Source: Chloroflexota bacterium
GTDB lineage: Bacteria > Chloroflexota > Dormibacteria > CF-121
Direction: 5' to 3'
Length of the DNA: 19,677 nucleotides
Assembly: GCA_005881235.1 (NCBI GenBank)
Contig: VBEQ01000149.1
Location: forward strand, 1 to 19,677
The notes below the pieces were generated by a model. It did not search any database. It saw only the letters and a program-made list of their open reading frames with translations, and was not told where the DNA came from. This document shows positions 8,392 through 16,199 of this stretch, in pieces. How positions within the stretch are numbered: position 1 is the first letter of the stretch; each line of letters opens with the position of its first letter. The position numbers and the translations under genes were made by a program.

Positions 8392-8828
8392 GAGATGTGG
8401 CGTTCGAAGATTTCGAGAATCTCCTGCGGCGACGCGGTCATCTGGTCGACGAAGTAGCCGCCGTCGAAGTCGAGACCTTTGGCGCGGAGAAAGCCCGCGC
8501 CAGGATGCCGCTTCATCACCGCCACACCGGGTTTGAGCCGGTAGGCAAGTACCGTCCGGCCTCCGGCCTTCACGAGGGCCACGGCGGCAATCTCATCCCA
8601 GGGCAGCAGCGGACTCTTTCCGGAGCGGCGAAAGATCACCCCCTCCTCCATGAATTCGAAGCGGGGGCGCACCGGGCCGCGCATCGCGAAGAGCCCGATG
8701 ATCGGCGCGAGGACGGCCGCCCAGCCGATGCCGTGGCCGCTGAGCAAGAGGATGAGGCCGCCTAACTCGGTGACGCCGGCGAGCGGCAAGAACAGTGCCC
8801 AGGGCAAGCGGGCGTTGACGACCGTCAT
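8388..8828 (-). CDS. Small membrane protein with possible PH-like domain
   Basis: This 146-residue protein has two hydrophobic helices (about 8-30 and 33-50) followed by a soluble domain. That domain reads as beta strands (FEFMEEGVIFRR, LPWDEIAAVAL, TVLAYRLKPG) and a terminal helix (SPQEILEIFERHI), the plan of bacterial PH-like membrane proteins; the assignment is by pattern only. Its ATG overlaps the lipid-kinase gene's TGA as ATGA, so it is translationally coupled and last in the CDF-kinase operon. That context suggests a membrane-lipid-linked role, which is inference. Its TAG stop overlaps the TAA of the convergent glycosyltransferase gene. Confidence 0.75.
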   Translation of the reverse strand: MTVVNARLPWALFLPLAGVTELGGLILLLSGHGIGWAAVLAPIIGLFAMRGPVRPRFEFMEEGVIFRRSGKSPLLPWDEIAAVALVKAGGRTVLAYRLKPGVAVMKRHPGAGFLRAKGLDFDGGYFVDQMTASPQEILEIFERHIS

Positions 8829-9727
8829 ACGACGACGCTGACACCGCCGGCGACGATCTCCGCCCGCAGCACGTTACCGCGAAAGACCTCGCCATCGACT
8901 TCGTGCCAGTGGACGTCGGGCGCCTTGATCTCCACGGACCGCGCCTTGCGCTGCACCATGCGTTCGCCATCCGCTCGCCGCCGGACGATGCTCCAGAGCA
9001 GGCTCGCCCGATCCAGGACGGTGCGTGGCCGGTAGATGCACACGTCGAGCCACCCATCGTCGATCGCGATGTTGGGGCCGAAGCGGAAGGGCGCGGCGCC
9101 GAGCATGCCCGCGTTGACCACCAGCACGACGACCGCGGTGATCCGCGTTTCTTCGCCGTCGGTGCGGATCGTGCACTCGAACAGCGGCGCGCGCGGCAGC
9201 CACCAGGCGCCGGCCAGGAAGTAGGCGGCACGGCCCAACCAGTACTTGAGCAAGGGCGGCGTGTGGCGCATGACCATGGCGTCGAAACCGATACCGGCCG
9301 CCAGCGCCATGTATCCGTCGTTGACCCTCGCCAGGTCGACCGCGCGCGTGGCGGGAAAACGTTCCAGGGCTCGTTGCGTCGCCCGACGCCAGCCGGCCGG
9401 GAGCCCCAACTCGCGGGCGACGATGTTCGCGGTGCCCAGCGGCACGATCCCCATGGGGATGCCGCGCTCGTGGGCGGCCGCCATCACCTCCGCCACCGTG
9501 CCGTCTCCGCCCGCGGCGAGGACCATGTGGAAATTGCGCCGGGCGAGAGCCGCGCCAATCGACTCGACGTTCAAGCCGGCGGTCGTCTCCAGCACCATTG
9601 CCTCCCAGCCGAGCTCCCCGGCGAGCTCCAGCAAGCGGCGTCCGAAATCACTGCCGGTCCGTTGCAGCGCGGGGTTGACGACGAAGAGCGCGCGGCGCCG
9701 CTCGACGGCATGGTGCGGATCGACCAC
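8825..9727 (-). CDS. Diacylglycerol/lipid kinase, YegS/LCB5 family
   Basis: This 300-residue soluble kinase shows the family's ATP-binding GGDGTVAEVM (GGDGT at 73-77) and IVPLGTANIVARELG (PLGTAN at 96-101). An N-terminal ALFVVNPAL strand and the C-terminal strand-rich lobe (VNAGMLGAAPFRFGPNIAIDDGWLDV, in two parts about 208-235) complete the fold. Enzymes of this family phosphorylate diacylglycerol, sphingoid bases or related lipids at the membrane; the substrate here is not decided. The length is typical. The GTG start follows the CDF gene's TAG with no gap and without a Shine-Dalgarno, so translation is coupled. The next gene overlaps it by four bases. Confidence 0.9.
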   Translation of the reverse strand: MVDPHHAVERRRALFVVNPALQRTGSDFGRRLLELAGELGWEAMVLETTAGLNVESIGAALARRNFHMVLAAGGDGTVAEVMAAAHERGIPMGIVPLGTANIVARELGLPAGWRRATQRALERFPATRAVDLARVNDGYMALAAGIGFDAMVMRHTPPLLKYWLGRAAYFLAGAWWLPRAPLFECTIRTDGEETRITAVVVLVVNAGMLGAAPFRFGPNIAIDDGWLDVCIYRPRTVLDRASLLWSIVRRRADGERMVQRKARSVEIKAPDVHWHEVDGEVFRGNVLRAEIVAGGVSVVV

Positions 9728-10699
9728 CTAGCCAGCAGCTCGACGCGTCATCCGGTCATGGGCATCGTCGGTATGCGGATGGCCTTCTGGTTGCACACAG
9801 AAGACATCCCCCGGCCGGCACACCAGGCTCTCGAACTGGATCGTGGTGTGCTCGATCTCGAACTCGTGCGCCAGCACCTCGCGAACTTCGGCGAGGATAT
9901 CCTGCGCCTGGGTGACGCGCTGGTCGTCGATCAGCAGGTGGGCGCTCATCGCCCGGCTCTGGGCACCGAGCGACCAGATGTGCAGGTCGTGCAGGTCACG
10001 AACACCGGGGACGCGCTTGACCGCGGTCACCACGGAGTCCGGGCGCAAATCCGGTGGCGTCGACTCCATCAGGATGTCGATCGCCGCCGAGAGAACCCGC
10101 CACGCGCTCCAGGCGATGAGCGCGGCAATGGCGATGCTCAGCAGCGGGTCGATCGCGAGCCAGTTGGTCGCGGCGATCACCAGCCCGGCGACGATGATGC
10201 CGCCCGACGCCCAGGCATCGCCCCAGATGTGCATCAACGCGCTCTTGACGGTGAGATCGCGCTGCAGGGGCTGCAGCGAACGGGCGATGAGCAGCGAAAT
10301 GAGCAGACCGACGACGGCCGCCGCCGCCATCAGTTCCCCACGCACCGCACCGGGGTCTTGCAGCCGGCGGACGGCCTCGAAGACGATCCCGACGACGATC
10401 GCCCCGAGCAGTAGCGCATTGACGAGCGCCACGAGGATCCCCACGCGCTGATAGCCGAAGGTGCGGCGGGCGGTGGCGGGACGTTGGACCTGGCGCAGTG
10501 CGAATGCCGAAAGCGCCAGCACGACCAGGTCGGTCACGACGTGACCGGCGTCGCTGAGCAGGGCGAGGCTGTGCGCCCACAGACCGCCGGCCACCTCGAC
10601 CACCAGCACGGTGGCGGTCAGAAGGAGGGCCAGCCGGATTCGAGCGGCGGCGCCGGAGCCCACGGGGGCGAGCTGCATCGGCCTTATCTTATTGCGCAT
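9728..10699 (-). CDS. Cation diffusion facilitator (CzcD/ZitB-like metal exporter)
   Basis: This 323-residue protein has six predicted membrane helices and the family's metal-site signatures: SLALLSDAGHVVTD (H53-xxx-D57) in helix 2 and HIWGDAWAS (H157-xxx-D161) in helix 5. The HD/HD arrangement fits zinc-type exporters. The cytoplasmic C-terminal domain carries VPGVRDLHDLHIWSLG (230-245). A tail with C294, C301 and several histidines (PEGHPHTDDAHD) could bind metal. It probably exports Zn2+ or similar ions by proton exchange. Two starts are possible: the ATG at 10699, or the ATG at 10678 (residue 8) with ATAAGG just upstream. It leads a three-gene operon with the lipid kinase and PH-like gene and diverges from the phosphotransferase. 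Confidence 0.92.
   Translation of the reverse strand: MRNKIRPMQLAPVGSGAAARIRLALLLTATVLVVEVAGGLWAHSLALLSDAGHVVTDLVVLALSAFALRQVQRPATARRTFGYQRVGILVALVNALLLGAIVVGIVFEAVRRLQDPGAVRGELMAAAAVVGLLISLLIARSLQPLQRDLTVKSALMHIWGDAWASGGIIVAGLVIAATNWLAIDPLLSIAIAALIAWSAWRVLSAAIDILMESTPPDLRPDSVVTAVKRVPGVRDLHDLHIWSLGAQSRAMSAHLLIDDQRVTQAQDILAEVREVLAHEFEIEHTTIQFESLVCRPGDVFCVQPEGHPHTDDAHDRMTRRAAG
10685..10691. promoter_or_regulatory. AT-rich box, candidate two-way -10 region
   Basis: TATCTT on the plus strand (10685-10690) and TAAGAT on the minus strand (10691-10686) overlap in an AT-rich island within GC-rich sequence. The first is eight bases before the TTG at 10699. The second is seven bases before the ATG at 10678. 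This is the spacing expected for leaderless transcripts in both directions. A further plus-strand set, TTGACG (10699-10704) and TGTATT (10722-10727) 17 bases apart, overlaps the kinase's first codons. All are pattern-level only. Confidence 0.3.
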
Positions 10700-11679
10700 T
10701 GACGGAAAATCCTGACCATCCTGTATTTACCCCGGCAACAGGACAACGACTCCAATGGACTGAGCTTCCGGATCATATTCAGCGCGGTCTCGAGGAAAGG
10801 GTCGGCGGACGCGTCGTGGTGGCGACAACGCAGCCGGGCGGGTTCTCGCCCGGGGTCGCCGCCCGGCTCGTGCTCGCCGACGGCCGCCGGGTTTTCATCA
10901 AGGCCGTCAGCGGGTCGATCAATCCGGATTCGCCCGGGATGCACCGGCGCGAGGCCCGCATCGCTGCCGTTCTACCGGCGTCCGTGCCTACACCACGCTT
11001 TCTCGATGTCTATGAGGATGCTGATTGGATCGCGCTGATCTTCGAGGATATCGAAGGAACCATGCCGCGAGCGCCCTGGCGGCAAGCCGAACTTGATCGG
11101 GTCCTCCGCGCGGTCGAGGAGTTGAGCGCCAGCTTGACGCCGGCGCCCATCGACGTCGAGCCGGTCGGTGAGCTGATGCCGAACGTCTTTACGGGCTGGA
11201 AACGCCTTGCGACGAGCGTCGAGTCGGGAGAGGACGACCTGCGCGACGTCGATCCCTGGGTTCGGCGGCACCTCGCCGAACTGGTCGCCCTGGAAGCGGC
11301 AGCGCCCGAGGCCACCACGGGAACGACGCTGCTGCATGCCGACCTGCGCGCCGACAATATCCTGCTCACCCCCTCCCGGGTGTTCTTCATCGACTGGCCG
11401 TGGGCCAGCCTCGGAGCATCGTGGGTCGATTTACTGTTCATGCTGCCGAGCGTCGCCATGCAAGGCGGCCCGAAACCGTGGCAGATTTTCGATGACCACC
11501 CACTCGGGCGGCGGGCGCCGGCTGCGGCAGTCACCGCCGTCGTTGCTGCCGTCGCGGGATTCATGATCCGGGGGTCACGCCTCCCTCCGCCGCCCGGCCT
11601 CCCGACGGTGCGGGCGTTTCAGCGCGACCAGGGGCGGCCCGCGCTCGAGTGGCTGAAGCGCCGAAGCGGCTGGACCTAA
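10699..11679 (+). CDS. APH-fold phosphotransferase (aminoglycoside phosphotransferase-like)
   Basis: This protein of up to 326 residues has the APH kinase core: a lysine in VFIKAV (K68), the catalytic loop LLHADLRADNILL (H213-x-D215, N220) and the metal-binding IDWPWASLG (D232). The N-terminal RLQWTELP...QPGGFSPGVAARL pattern recalls a large, mostly uncharacterised family of high-GC bacteria rather than proven resistance enzymes. The substrate is unknown, and resistance should not be assumed. Because the W and ELP near residues 20-24 belong to the family, the TTG at 10699 is the only suitable start seen. It lacks a Shine-Dalgarno and shares a base with the divergent CDF ATG. The stop overlaps the xylulokinase stop as CTAA. 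Confidence 0.85.
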   Translation: MTENPDHPVFTPATGQRLQWTELPDHIQRGLEERVGGRVVVATTQPGGFSPGVAARLVLADGRRVFIKAVSGSINPDSPGMHRREARIAAVLPASVPTPRFLDVYEDADWIALIFEDIEGTMPRAPWRQAELDRVLRAVEELSASLTPAPIDVEPVGELMPNVFTGWKRLATSVESGEDDLRDVDPWVRRHLAELVALEAAAPEATTGTTLLHADLRADNILLTPSRVFFIDWPWASLGASWVDLLFMLPSVAMQGGPKPWQIFDDHPLGRRAPAAAVTAVVAAVAGFMIRGSRLPPPPGLPTVRAFQRDQGRPALEWLKRRSGWT

Positions 11680-13130
11680 CCCGAGAGCGCGGCAGCGATC
11701 GGGAGATAGAGCTGCCGATAGTGCAGGTAGGCGGCCTCGTATGCGTCGGCCGCCGACGACCCAGGCGTCGCCACCAGGGTTGGCGGTGCCGCCAGCGCCG
11801 CTACGCGTTGGGCATCGGGCCAGGCGCCGAACCCGACACCGGCGAGCAGCGCGGCACCGAGCGCCGACGCGGACGTCGTTGCCGTGGCCAGCAGCGGCTG
11901 CTCGAGTACGTCGGCAAGCAACTGCCGCCAGCGCGGGTCGAAGGAGCCGCCCCCGGCCAGTCGCAACTCGGTCGCCGCTACGCCCGTCGCGAGCAAAGCC
12001 TCTGTCCCCTGCCGGACGGCAAACGCGACCCCTTCGAGCGCGGCACGCAAAAGATGGCCGCGGGAATGGCTGAGACGAAGGCCGATCCAGCCGCCCCTCG
12101 CGAGCGGGTCGAAGTACGGAGTCCGCTCGCCGGTCAGGTACGGCAGGAAGACGAGGCCTTCGGCGCCGGCGGGAACGGCGAACGCTTCGGCGTAGACCTC
12201 ATCCCAGGTCGCACCGAGCATGGTGCGCACCCACTCCAGTGCGATGCCCGCATTCTGCATCGCCGCCATCGCGTACCAGCGGTCGGGCGCCGCCGCGCGG
12301 TAGAGATGCGTTCGCCCGGTGGGATCGACGGCAACCCGATCGCGCGGCGCGACCACCTGCGCCCCGCTCCCGATCGTCAGCTGCACCGGCCCGGGATCGA
12401 GCAGGCCGCCCGCAAGCGCGGCAGCGGCGGTATCAGCGGCGCCGCCGACCACGGGGAGATTGCCGCGGAGCCCCAGGTGGGCGGCTGCTGAAGCGGCGAG
12501 CACGCCGCAGATCTCGACGGATTCGCGGATGGGCGCCAGGAAATCCATTCGCAGGTCGAGCTCGTCGATGATGGCCTTGGCCCAGTAGTCGGTGCTCATG
12601 TCGTAGAGCAGCGTCGCGGAAGCATCGCTCGGTTCGGTCGCCGCCTCGTGGATCAGGCGTAATCGCAACCAGTCCTTCGGCTGCAGGGCCCAATGCGCCT
12701 TGCGATACAGCTCTCGCTCGTTGTCGCGCAGCCACAGCAGGGTTGGTCCCGCCATCCCGGTCGCGGGTGGGTTCGCCAATTGGCGCCGTTGTTCTCCGCG
12801 CAGCGCGTTGTAGGCTTCCAGCTGGCCGCGGGCGCGGCCATCCGCCCATAGGATCGCCGCCCGAAGTGGTTCGCCGGCGTCGTCGCTGAGCACGACGCCG
12901 TGCATTTGGCCGCAGAGACCGACGGCGGCGACGTCGGCGGCCAGGGCCCCGGTAGCCTCGTGCACGGCCGTTGCCGCGGCCTCCCACCAGGCGTGCGGAT
13001 CGGACTCGGCCCAGCCGGGCTGCGGCGTGGTCATCGGATAGGCGGCGGATCCAGTGCCGACGACCGACCCGTCGACGTCGAGCACGACCGCTTTGAGCGA
13101 GCTGGTGCCTACATCGATGCCGAGGAACAT
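11676..13130 (-). CDS. xylB: Xylulokinase (FGGY sugar kinase)
   Basis: This 484-residue FGGY kinase starts FLGIDVGTSSLK (D6, G8-T9, phosphate loop). It has GLCGQMHG (71-78, sugar-contacting M76-H77), GGAADTAAAAL with D233 at the position I recall for the E. coli XylB catalytic base, FLPYLTGERTPYFDP (328-342) and LRLAGGGSFDPRWRQLLAD (389-407, adenosine site). It should phosphorylate D-xylulose, or a related ketose, with ATP to feed the pentose phosphate pathway; specificity is inferred from motifs. I chose the ATG at 13130 because AAGGGG lies four bases upstream and the family begins here; the in-frame codons further upstream run antisense-like through the amylase gene. It overlaps the GH13 gene by 22 bases, so they form one operon. 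No xylose isomerase is in the window. Confidence 0.9.
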   Translation of the reverse strand: MFLGIDVGTSSLKAVVLDVDGSVVGTGSAAYPMTTPQPGWAESDPHAWWEAAATAVHEATGALAADVAAVGLCGQMHGVVLSDDAGEPLRAAILWADGRARGQLEAYNALRGEQRRQLANPPATGMAGPTLLWLRDNERELYRKAHWALQPKDWLRLRLIHEAATEPSDASATLLYDMSTDYWAKAIIDELDLRMDFLAPIRESVEICGVLAASAAAHLGLRGNLPVVGGAADTAAAALAGGLLDPGPVQLTIGSGAQVVAPRDRVAVDPTGRTHLYRAAAPDRWYAMAAMQNAGIALEWVRTMLGATWDEVYAEAFAVPAGAEGLVFLPYLTGERTPYFDPLARGGWIGLRLSHSRGHLLRAALEGVAFAVRQGTEALLATGVAATELRLAGGGSFDPRWRQLLADVLEQPLLATATTSASALGAALLAGVGFGAWPDAQRVAALAAPPTLVATPGSSAADAYEAAYLHYRQLYLPIAAALSG

Positions 13131-14701
13131 ATCGCCCCTTCCCACGGACCCAGCGCCAGGCCGCTGTCGACCTGCTCGCCCTCCCGGGTGCGCGCCGTGC
13201 TGATGATGACCGTGCCCGTCATCGCCGGCACGGAGACGAGCTTGTCGGTCAGGTTGAGCGCGATCGTCGTATTGCGGCCTCGGTGCCATGCCCAGACGCC
13301 GGCCCCTGCCGGCAATTGCTTGTAGGCACCAGTCCGCAAATCAGGCCGCTGGCGGCGTATCGCAATAAGGTCGTGGACGAAATTCAGGGTCGATGACGGG
13401 TCACGGCGCTGATCGGCCACGTTGCGCGCCGCGACGTCGCCGAGCGGGAGCCAGGGCCGCGCGCCGTCTCTTGTGAACCCGCCCCCGGGCTCGCGACTCC
13501 AGTGCATCGGCGTCCGCTCCGGATCGCGCCCGCGCGGCGCCGGCCAGTAGCGCTTGCCGAGTGGATCCTGCAGGTCCGATTTGCGGAGCGGCGTGTTGGG
13601 CATGCCGATCTCATCGCCGTAGTAGAGGACGGGCGTGCCTCGCAGGGTGAGCAGGCTCAGCAGCGCGAGCCGAAGCTTTCGCTCATCACCGCCCGCCCAG
13701 CGGCTCATCACACGAGGGATGTCGTGGTTGGAAACGGTCCACACCGGCCAGCCTCCCGCTGGGATGATCGCCTCGCTCTCGGCGACGACCCGCGCCAGCG
13801 CGGTGGCCTCAAAGGGGACGTGCACGTAGGTGAAGTTGAACGCCAGGTGCAACTGGTCACCCTGCCCGTAGAAGCGCCCCATGCTTCGGATGTCGAGCAC
13901 ATAGGTTTCGCCGATTAGGACGCGCGGCGGCGAGTATCCGTTCGCCAGCGAGCGCCAGCGACGAAGCACGTCATGGACCTCGGGCCGTTCCATGTTGTAG
14001 ATGGCCCGCTGGCCATAGAGCTGCACCTGGGGGGCATCGTCGGCAGTCGCCGGCGGGTTGTCACGGAGCTCACGGTCTTTGACGATGCCCTGGGCGACGT
14101 CGATCCGGAAGCCGGCGACGCCGCGGTCGAACCAGAAGCGGTAGATCTTGTCGAAGGCGTCACGAACGGCCGGGTTCCACCAGTTGAGATCCGGTTGCTC
14201 CGGAAGAAAGTTGTGCAGGTAGTACTGGCCCGTGTTGGCGTCGAGCGTCCAGGCCGGCCCGCCAAAGGCGCTCAACCAGTTATTCGGCGGGCTGCCGTCC
14301 GGCTTGCGATCGGCCCAGACGTACCAATCGCGGTGGGCGGCCGCGCGAGAGGACCGCGCGTCAATGAACCACGGGTGCCGATCACTGCTGTGGTTGGGCA
14401 CGATGTCGAGCACGATCTTGATGTCGCGCTTTGCCGCTTCCGTGATCAGCGCGTCGGCGGTGGCCAGGTCGCCGAAAACCGGCTGCACCCCGCAATAGTC
14501 GGCGACATCGTAGCCAACATCAGCGTCCGGAGAGACCGTGATCGGGTTCAGCCAGATGGCATCGACGCCCAGCCATTGCAGGTAGTCGAGGCGATCGATC
14601 ACGCCGCGCAAGTCGCCGATGCCGTCGCCGTTCGAGTCCTGGAACGAACGCGGGTAGACCTGGTAGATCACGCCCTCGCGCCACCATTCGCCAGCGGACA
14701 T
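13109..14701 (-). CDS. GH13 alpha-glucosidase / oligo-1,6-glucosidase type
   Basis: This 530-residue cytoplasmic glycoside hydrolase begins AGEWWREGVIYQVYPRSF. Region I is DIVPNHSS (about 99-106). The nucleophile is D201 in GFRIDVAQG, the acid/base E265 in LIGETYVL, and the third acid D327 in SNHDIPR. QPDLNW (169-174) is diagnostic of the oligo-1,6-glucosidase/alpha-glucosidase subfamilies, and GTPVLYYGDEIGMPN closes the barrel. It likely hydrolyses, or transfers from, short alpha-glucosides such as isomaltose, maltose or trehalulose; the linkage is undecided. No signal peptide is seen. The ATG at 14701 fits the family N-terminus; an in-frame ATG at 14779 would add 26 unrelated residues. A TAGCAT box eight bases upstream may give a near-leaderless transcript. 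It heads the operon with xylB. Confidence 0.92.
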   Translation of the reverse strand: MSAGEWWREGVIYQVYPRSFQDSNGDGIGDLRGVIDRLDYLQWLGVDAIWLNPITVSPDADVGYDVADYCGVQPVFGDLATADALITEAAKRDIKIVLDIVPNHSSDRHPWFIDARSSRAAAHRDWYVWADRKPDGSPPNNWLSAFGGPAWTLDANTGQYYLHNFLPEQPDLNWWNPAVRDAFDKIYRFWFDRGVAGFRIDVAQGIVKDRELRDNPPATADDAPQVQLYGQRAIYNMERPEVHDVLRRWRSLANGYSPPRVLIGETYVLDIRSMGRFYGQGDQLHLAFNFTYVHVPFEATALARVVAESEAIIPAGGWPVWTVSNHDIPRVMSRWAGGDERKLRLALLSLLTLRGTPVLYYGDEIGMPNTPLRKSDLQDPLGKRYWPAPRGRDPERTPMHWSREPGGGFTRDGARPWLPLGDVAARNVADQRRDPSSTLNFVHDLIAIRRQRPDLRTGAYKQLPAGAGVWAWHRGRNTTIALNLTDKLVSVPAMTGTVIISTARTREGEQVDSGLALGPWEGAICSSASM

Positions 14702-14787
14702 CGCCAGCCATGCTACCGACTTCAGCGCTGAGGGCCGTTGGCTGCGTGGCGCAGGAAACCGCTGGGCGTCTCGATTCACTGCTGACG

Positions 14788-15504
14788 ATGGCAGGTTCGT
14801 TCCCGCGGGGCGGTAACTTCGACTGGTCGCGATTGCAGCCTGTCGTCGGCGATCTAGCCAGGGTCTCGATACCGTTCAAGCTTCGACCGGATGGGCGTAT
14901 CGGTCCCCCGACGTTGAAGTCCGGAGCCAAAATTCTTCTCACGCTCGTTGGACTGGTCATCGTTTTGCAGGCGTTCGGCCTGAGCCGTCCTATCGCGGAT
15001 CCGCGCGTCCGCGGTTACGAGATCGGGGCAATCTTCGTTGGCATATTTCTCGTGTTTCGCTCGCTCTACCTATGGTCTGCGTGCCTAGCCGTGGGTCCGA
15101 CGACTCTCACTTACACGCTGCTTCCGGGGGTCAGCAGGCGGATAGCCCGAACGGGGATTGCTGGAGTCGTCCTCCGCCTGGTGGACACGTCGACCCCGTT
15201 TTCGCCGATGACGCGCTCCAAACGCCTACTGCTCGTCGACCACGACGGCCGTTGCATGTTTCGGATGGATGCGAAGTACTTCGACTATCCAGATGCCTAT
15301 CACCTGGCCGCCGCCCTCCATGTGCCGATCGATGCCAGCTGGGACTACCCCGTGGAGCGCGAGGCGCTTCGATCAGAGATCCCAGGGACAATCTACTGGC
15401 CCGAGCTTCACATCACGATGCTCACCATTATGGGCACCTTGATGGCCATCGCCCTGGTCGCGATCGGGGCGGTTCTGGTCCAGGGCGGACGTCACCCGGG
15501 TTGA
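14788..15504 (+). CDS. Membrane protein of unknown function
   Basis: I do not recognise this gene. From the ATG at 14788 it gives 238 residues. Two close membrane helices (AKILLTLVGLVIVLQAF and EIGAIFVGIFLVFRSLYLWSA) are followed by a soluble part of about 120 residues with strand-like segments (LTYTLLPGVSRRIARTGI, GVVLRLVD, KRLLLVDHDGRCMFRM, KYFDYPDAYHLAAALHVPI). A last helix near the C-terminus is THITMLTIMGTLM-like (HITMLTIMGTLMAIALVAIG). The soluble part between helices recalls PH-like membrane proteins, with low certainty. An ATG at 14710 would add 26 residues, but would leave only eight bases to the divergent GH13 gene; no Shine-Dalgarno decides between them. The gene ends 22 bases before the convergent clpP stop. 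Confidence 0.7.
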   Translation: MAGSFPRGGNFDWSRLQPVVGDLARVSIPFKLRPDGRIGPPTLKSGAKILLTLVGLVIVLQAFGLSRPIADPRVRGYEIGAIFVGIFLVFRSLYLWSACLAVGPTTLTYTLLPGVSRRIARTGIAGVVLRLVDTSTPFSPMTRSKRLLLVDHDGRCMFRMDAKYFDYPDAYHLAAALHVPIDASWDYPVEREALRSEIPGTIYWPELHITMLTIMGTLMAIALVAIGAVLVQGGRHPG

Positions 15505-15526
15505 GAGAAACGGCCCGCTCGGATGA

Positions 15527-16186
15527 TTAGCTGCTCGGCGTGACCGTAGGGGCCTTGAGCGCGGATTGACCGTTCGGCGAATGGCCGTTGCCGGCCGACT
15601 TCAGCGAGGGTTCGATGATGGCGTCGATCAGGCCATAGTCCTTCGCCATCTCGGGCGTCATGAAGAAGTCACGCTCGATGTCGCGCTCCACCTGTTCGGT
15701 GGATCGACCGGTGTGCTGGGCGTAGATGCCGACGATGATCTCCCGCAGCCGCAGGATCTCGCGCGCGTGGATCTCGATGTCCGTGGCCTGCGAGGTCCGC
15801 ATGCCGCCACTGGGCTGGTGCAAGACGATCTGGCAATGCGGCAGCGAAAGTCGCTTTCCCTTGGTGCCGCCGACCAGGATCAATGACGCGGCGCTGGCGG
15901 CCATCCCGGTGCACAGGGTGCTCACGGGGGGATGCACGTAGCGCATCGTGTCGTAGATCGCCAGTCCCGCGGAAATCGAGCCACCCGGGCTGTTGATGTA
16001 AATGCTGATCTCCTTGTCCGGATCCTCGCTGTCGAGGAAGAGCAGCTGGGCGATCACCAGGTTGGCGACGTCATCGTCGATCTCGCTGCCGAGAAAGATG
16101 ATGCGGTCGCGCAGCAGGCGCGAGTAGATGTCGTAGGCGCGCTCGCCGCGCGCGGTGCTCTCGATGACGCTGGGAACGAGGGCCAT
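15527..16186 (-). CDS. clpP: ATP-dependent Clp protease proteolytic subunit ClpP
   Basis: This 219-residue serine peptidase has the full ClpP triad: S98 in TGMAAS, H123 in CQIVLHQPSGG, and D173 in ERDIERDFFMT. Other hallmarks are SRLLRDRIIFLG, YINSPGGSISAGLAIYDTM and the C-terminal GLIDAII. It forms the two-ring protease barrel that degrades unfolded clients passed on by Clp ATPases; the ATPase partner gene is not here. The roughly 25-residue tail rich in Ser, Gly and Pro (after IIEPSLKS) is longer than in E. coli. The ATG at 16186 has a perfect Shine-Dalgarno, AAGGAGG, six bases upstream, that overlaps the upstream regulator's stop codon. It is the second gene of a regulator-clpP operon. Whether it is ClpP1 or ClpP2 cannot be told. 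Confidence 0.96.
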   Translation of the reverse strand: MALVPSVIESTARGERAYDIYSRLLRDRIIFLGSEIDDDVANLVIAQLLFLDSEDPDKEISIYINSPGGSISAGLAIYDTMRYVHPPVSTLCTGMAASAASLILVGGTKGKRLSLPHCQIVLHQPSGGMRTSQATDIEIHAREILRLREIIVGIYAQHTGRSTEQVERDIERDFFMTPEMAKDYGLIDAIIEPSLKSAGNGHSPNGQSALKAPTVTPSS

Positions 16187-16192
16187 GAAATT

Positions 16193-16199
16193 CCTCCTT
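16193..16199 (-). promoter_or_regulatory. Strong RBS of clpP overlapping the regulator stop
   Basis: On the minus strand the sequence reads TAAGGAGG: the regulator's TAA stop runs directly into the consensus Shine-Dalgarno of clpP, six bases before its ATG. Ribosomes ending on the regulator would sit on the clpP initiation site, which suggests translational coupling. Confidence 0.85.

Noticed and set aside
8903..10414. Long plus-strand open frame of about 500 codons
   Set aside because: It runs antisense across the CDF and lipid-kinase genes, has no recognisable motif and the composition of a GC-rich mirror frame.
10699..11679. Antibiotic-resistance kinase
   Set aside because: The APH fold is shared by many small-molecule kinases; the N-terminal pattern matches an uncharacterised housekeeping-like group.
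13131..13289. Upstream in-frame extension of xylulokinase
   Set aside because: It lies inside the GH13 gene and is unlike any FGGY N-terminus; the ATG at 13130 has a good Shine-Dalgarno.
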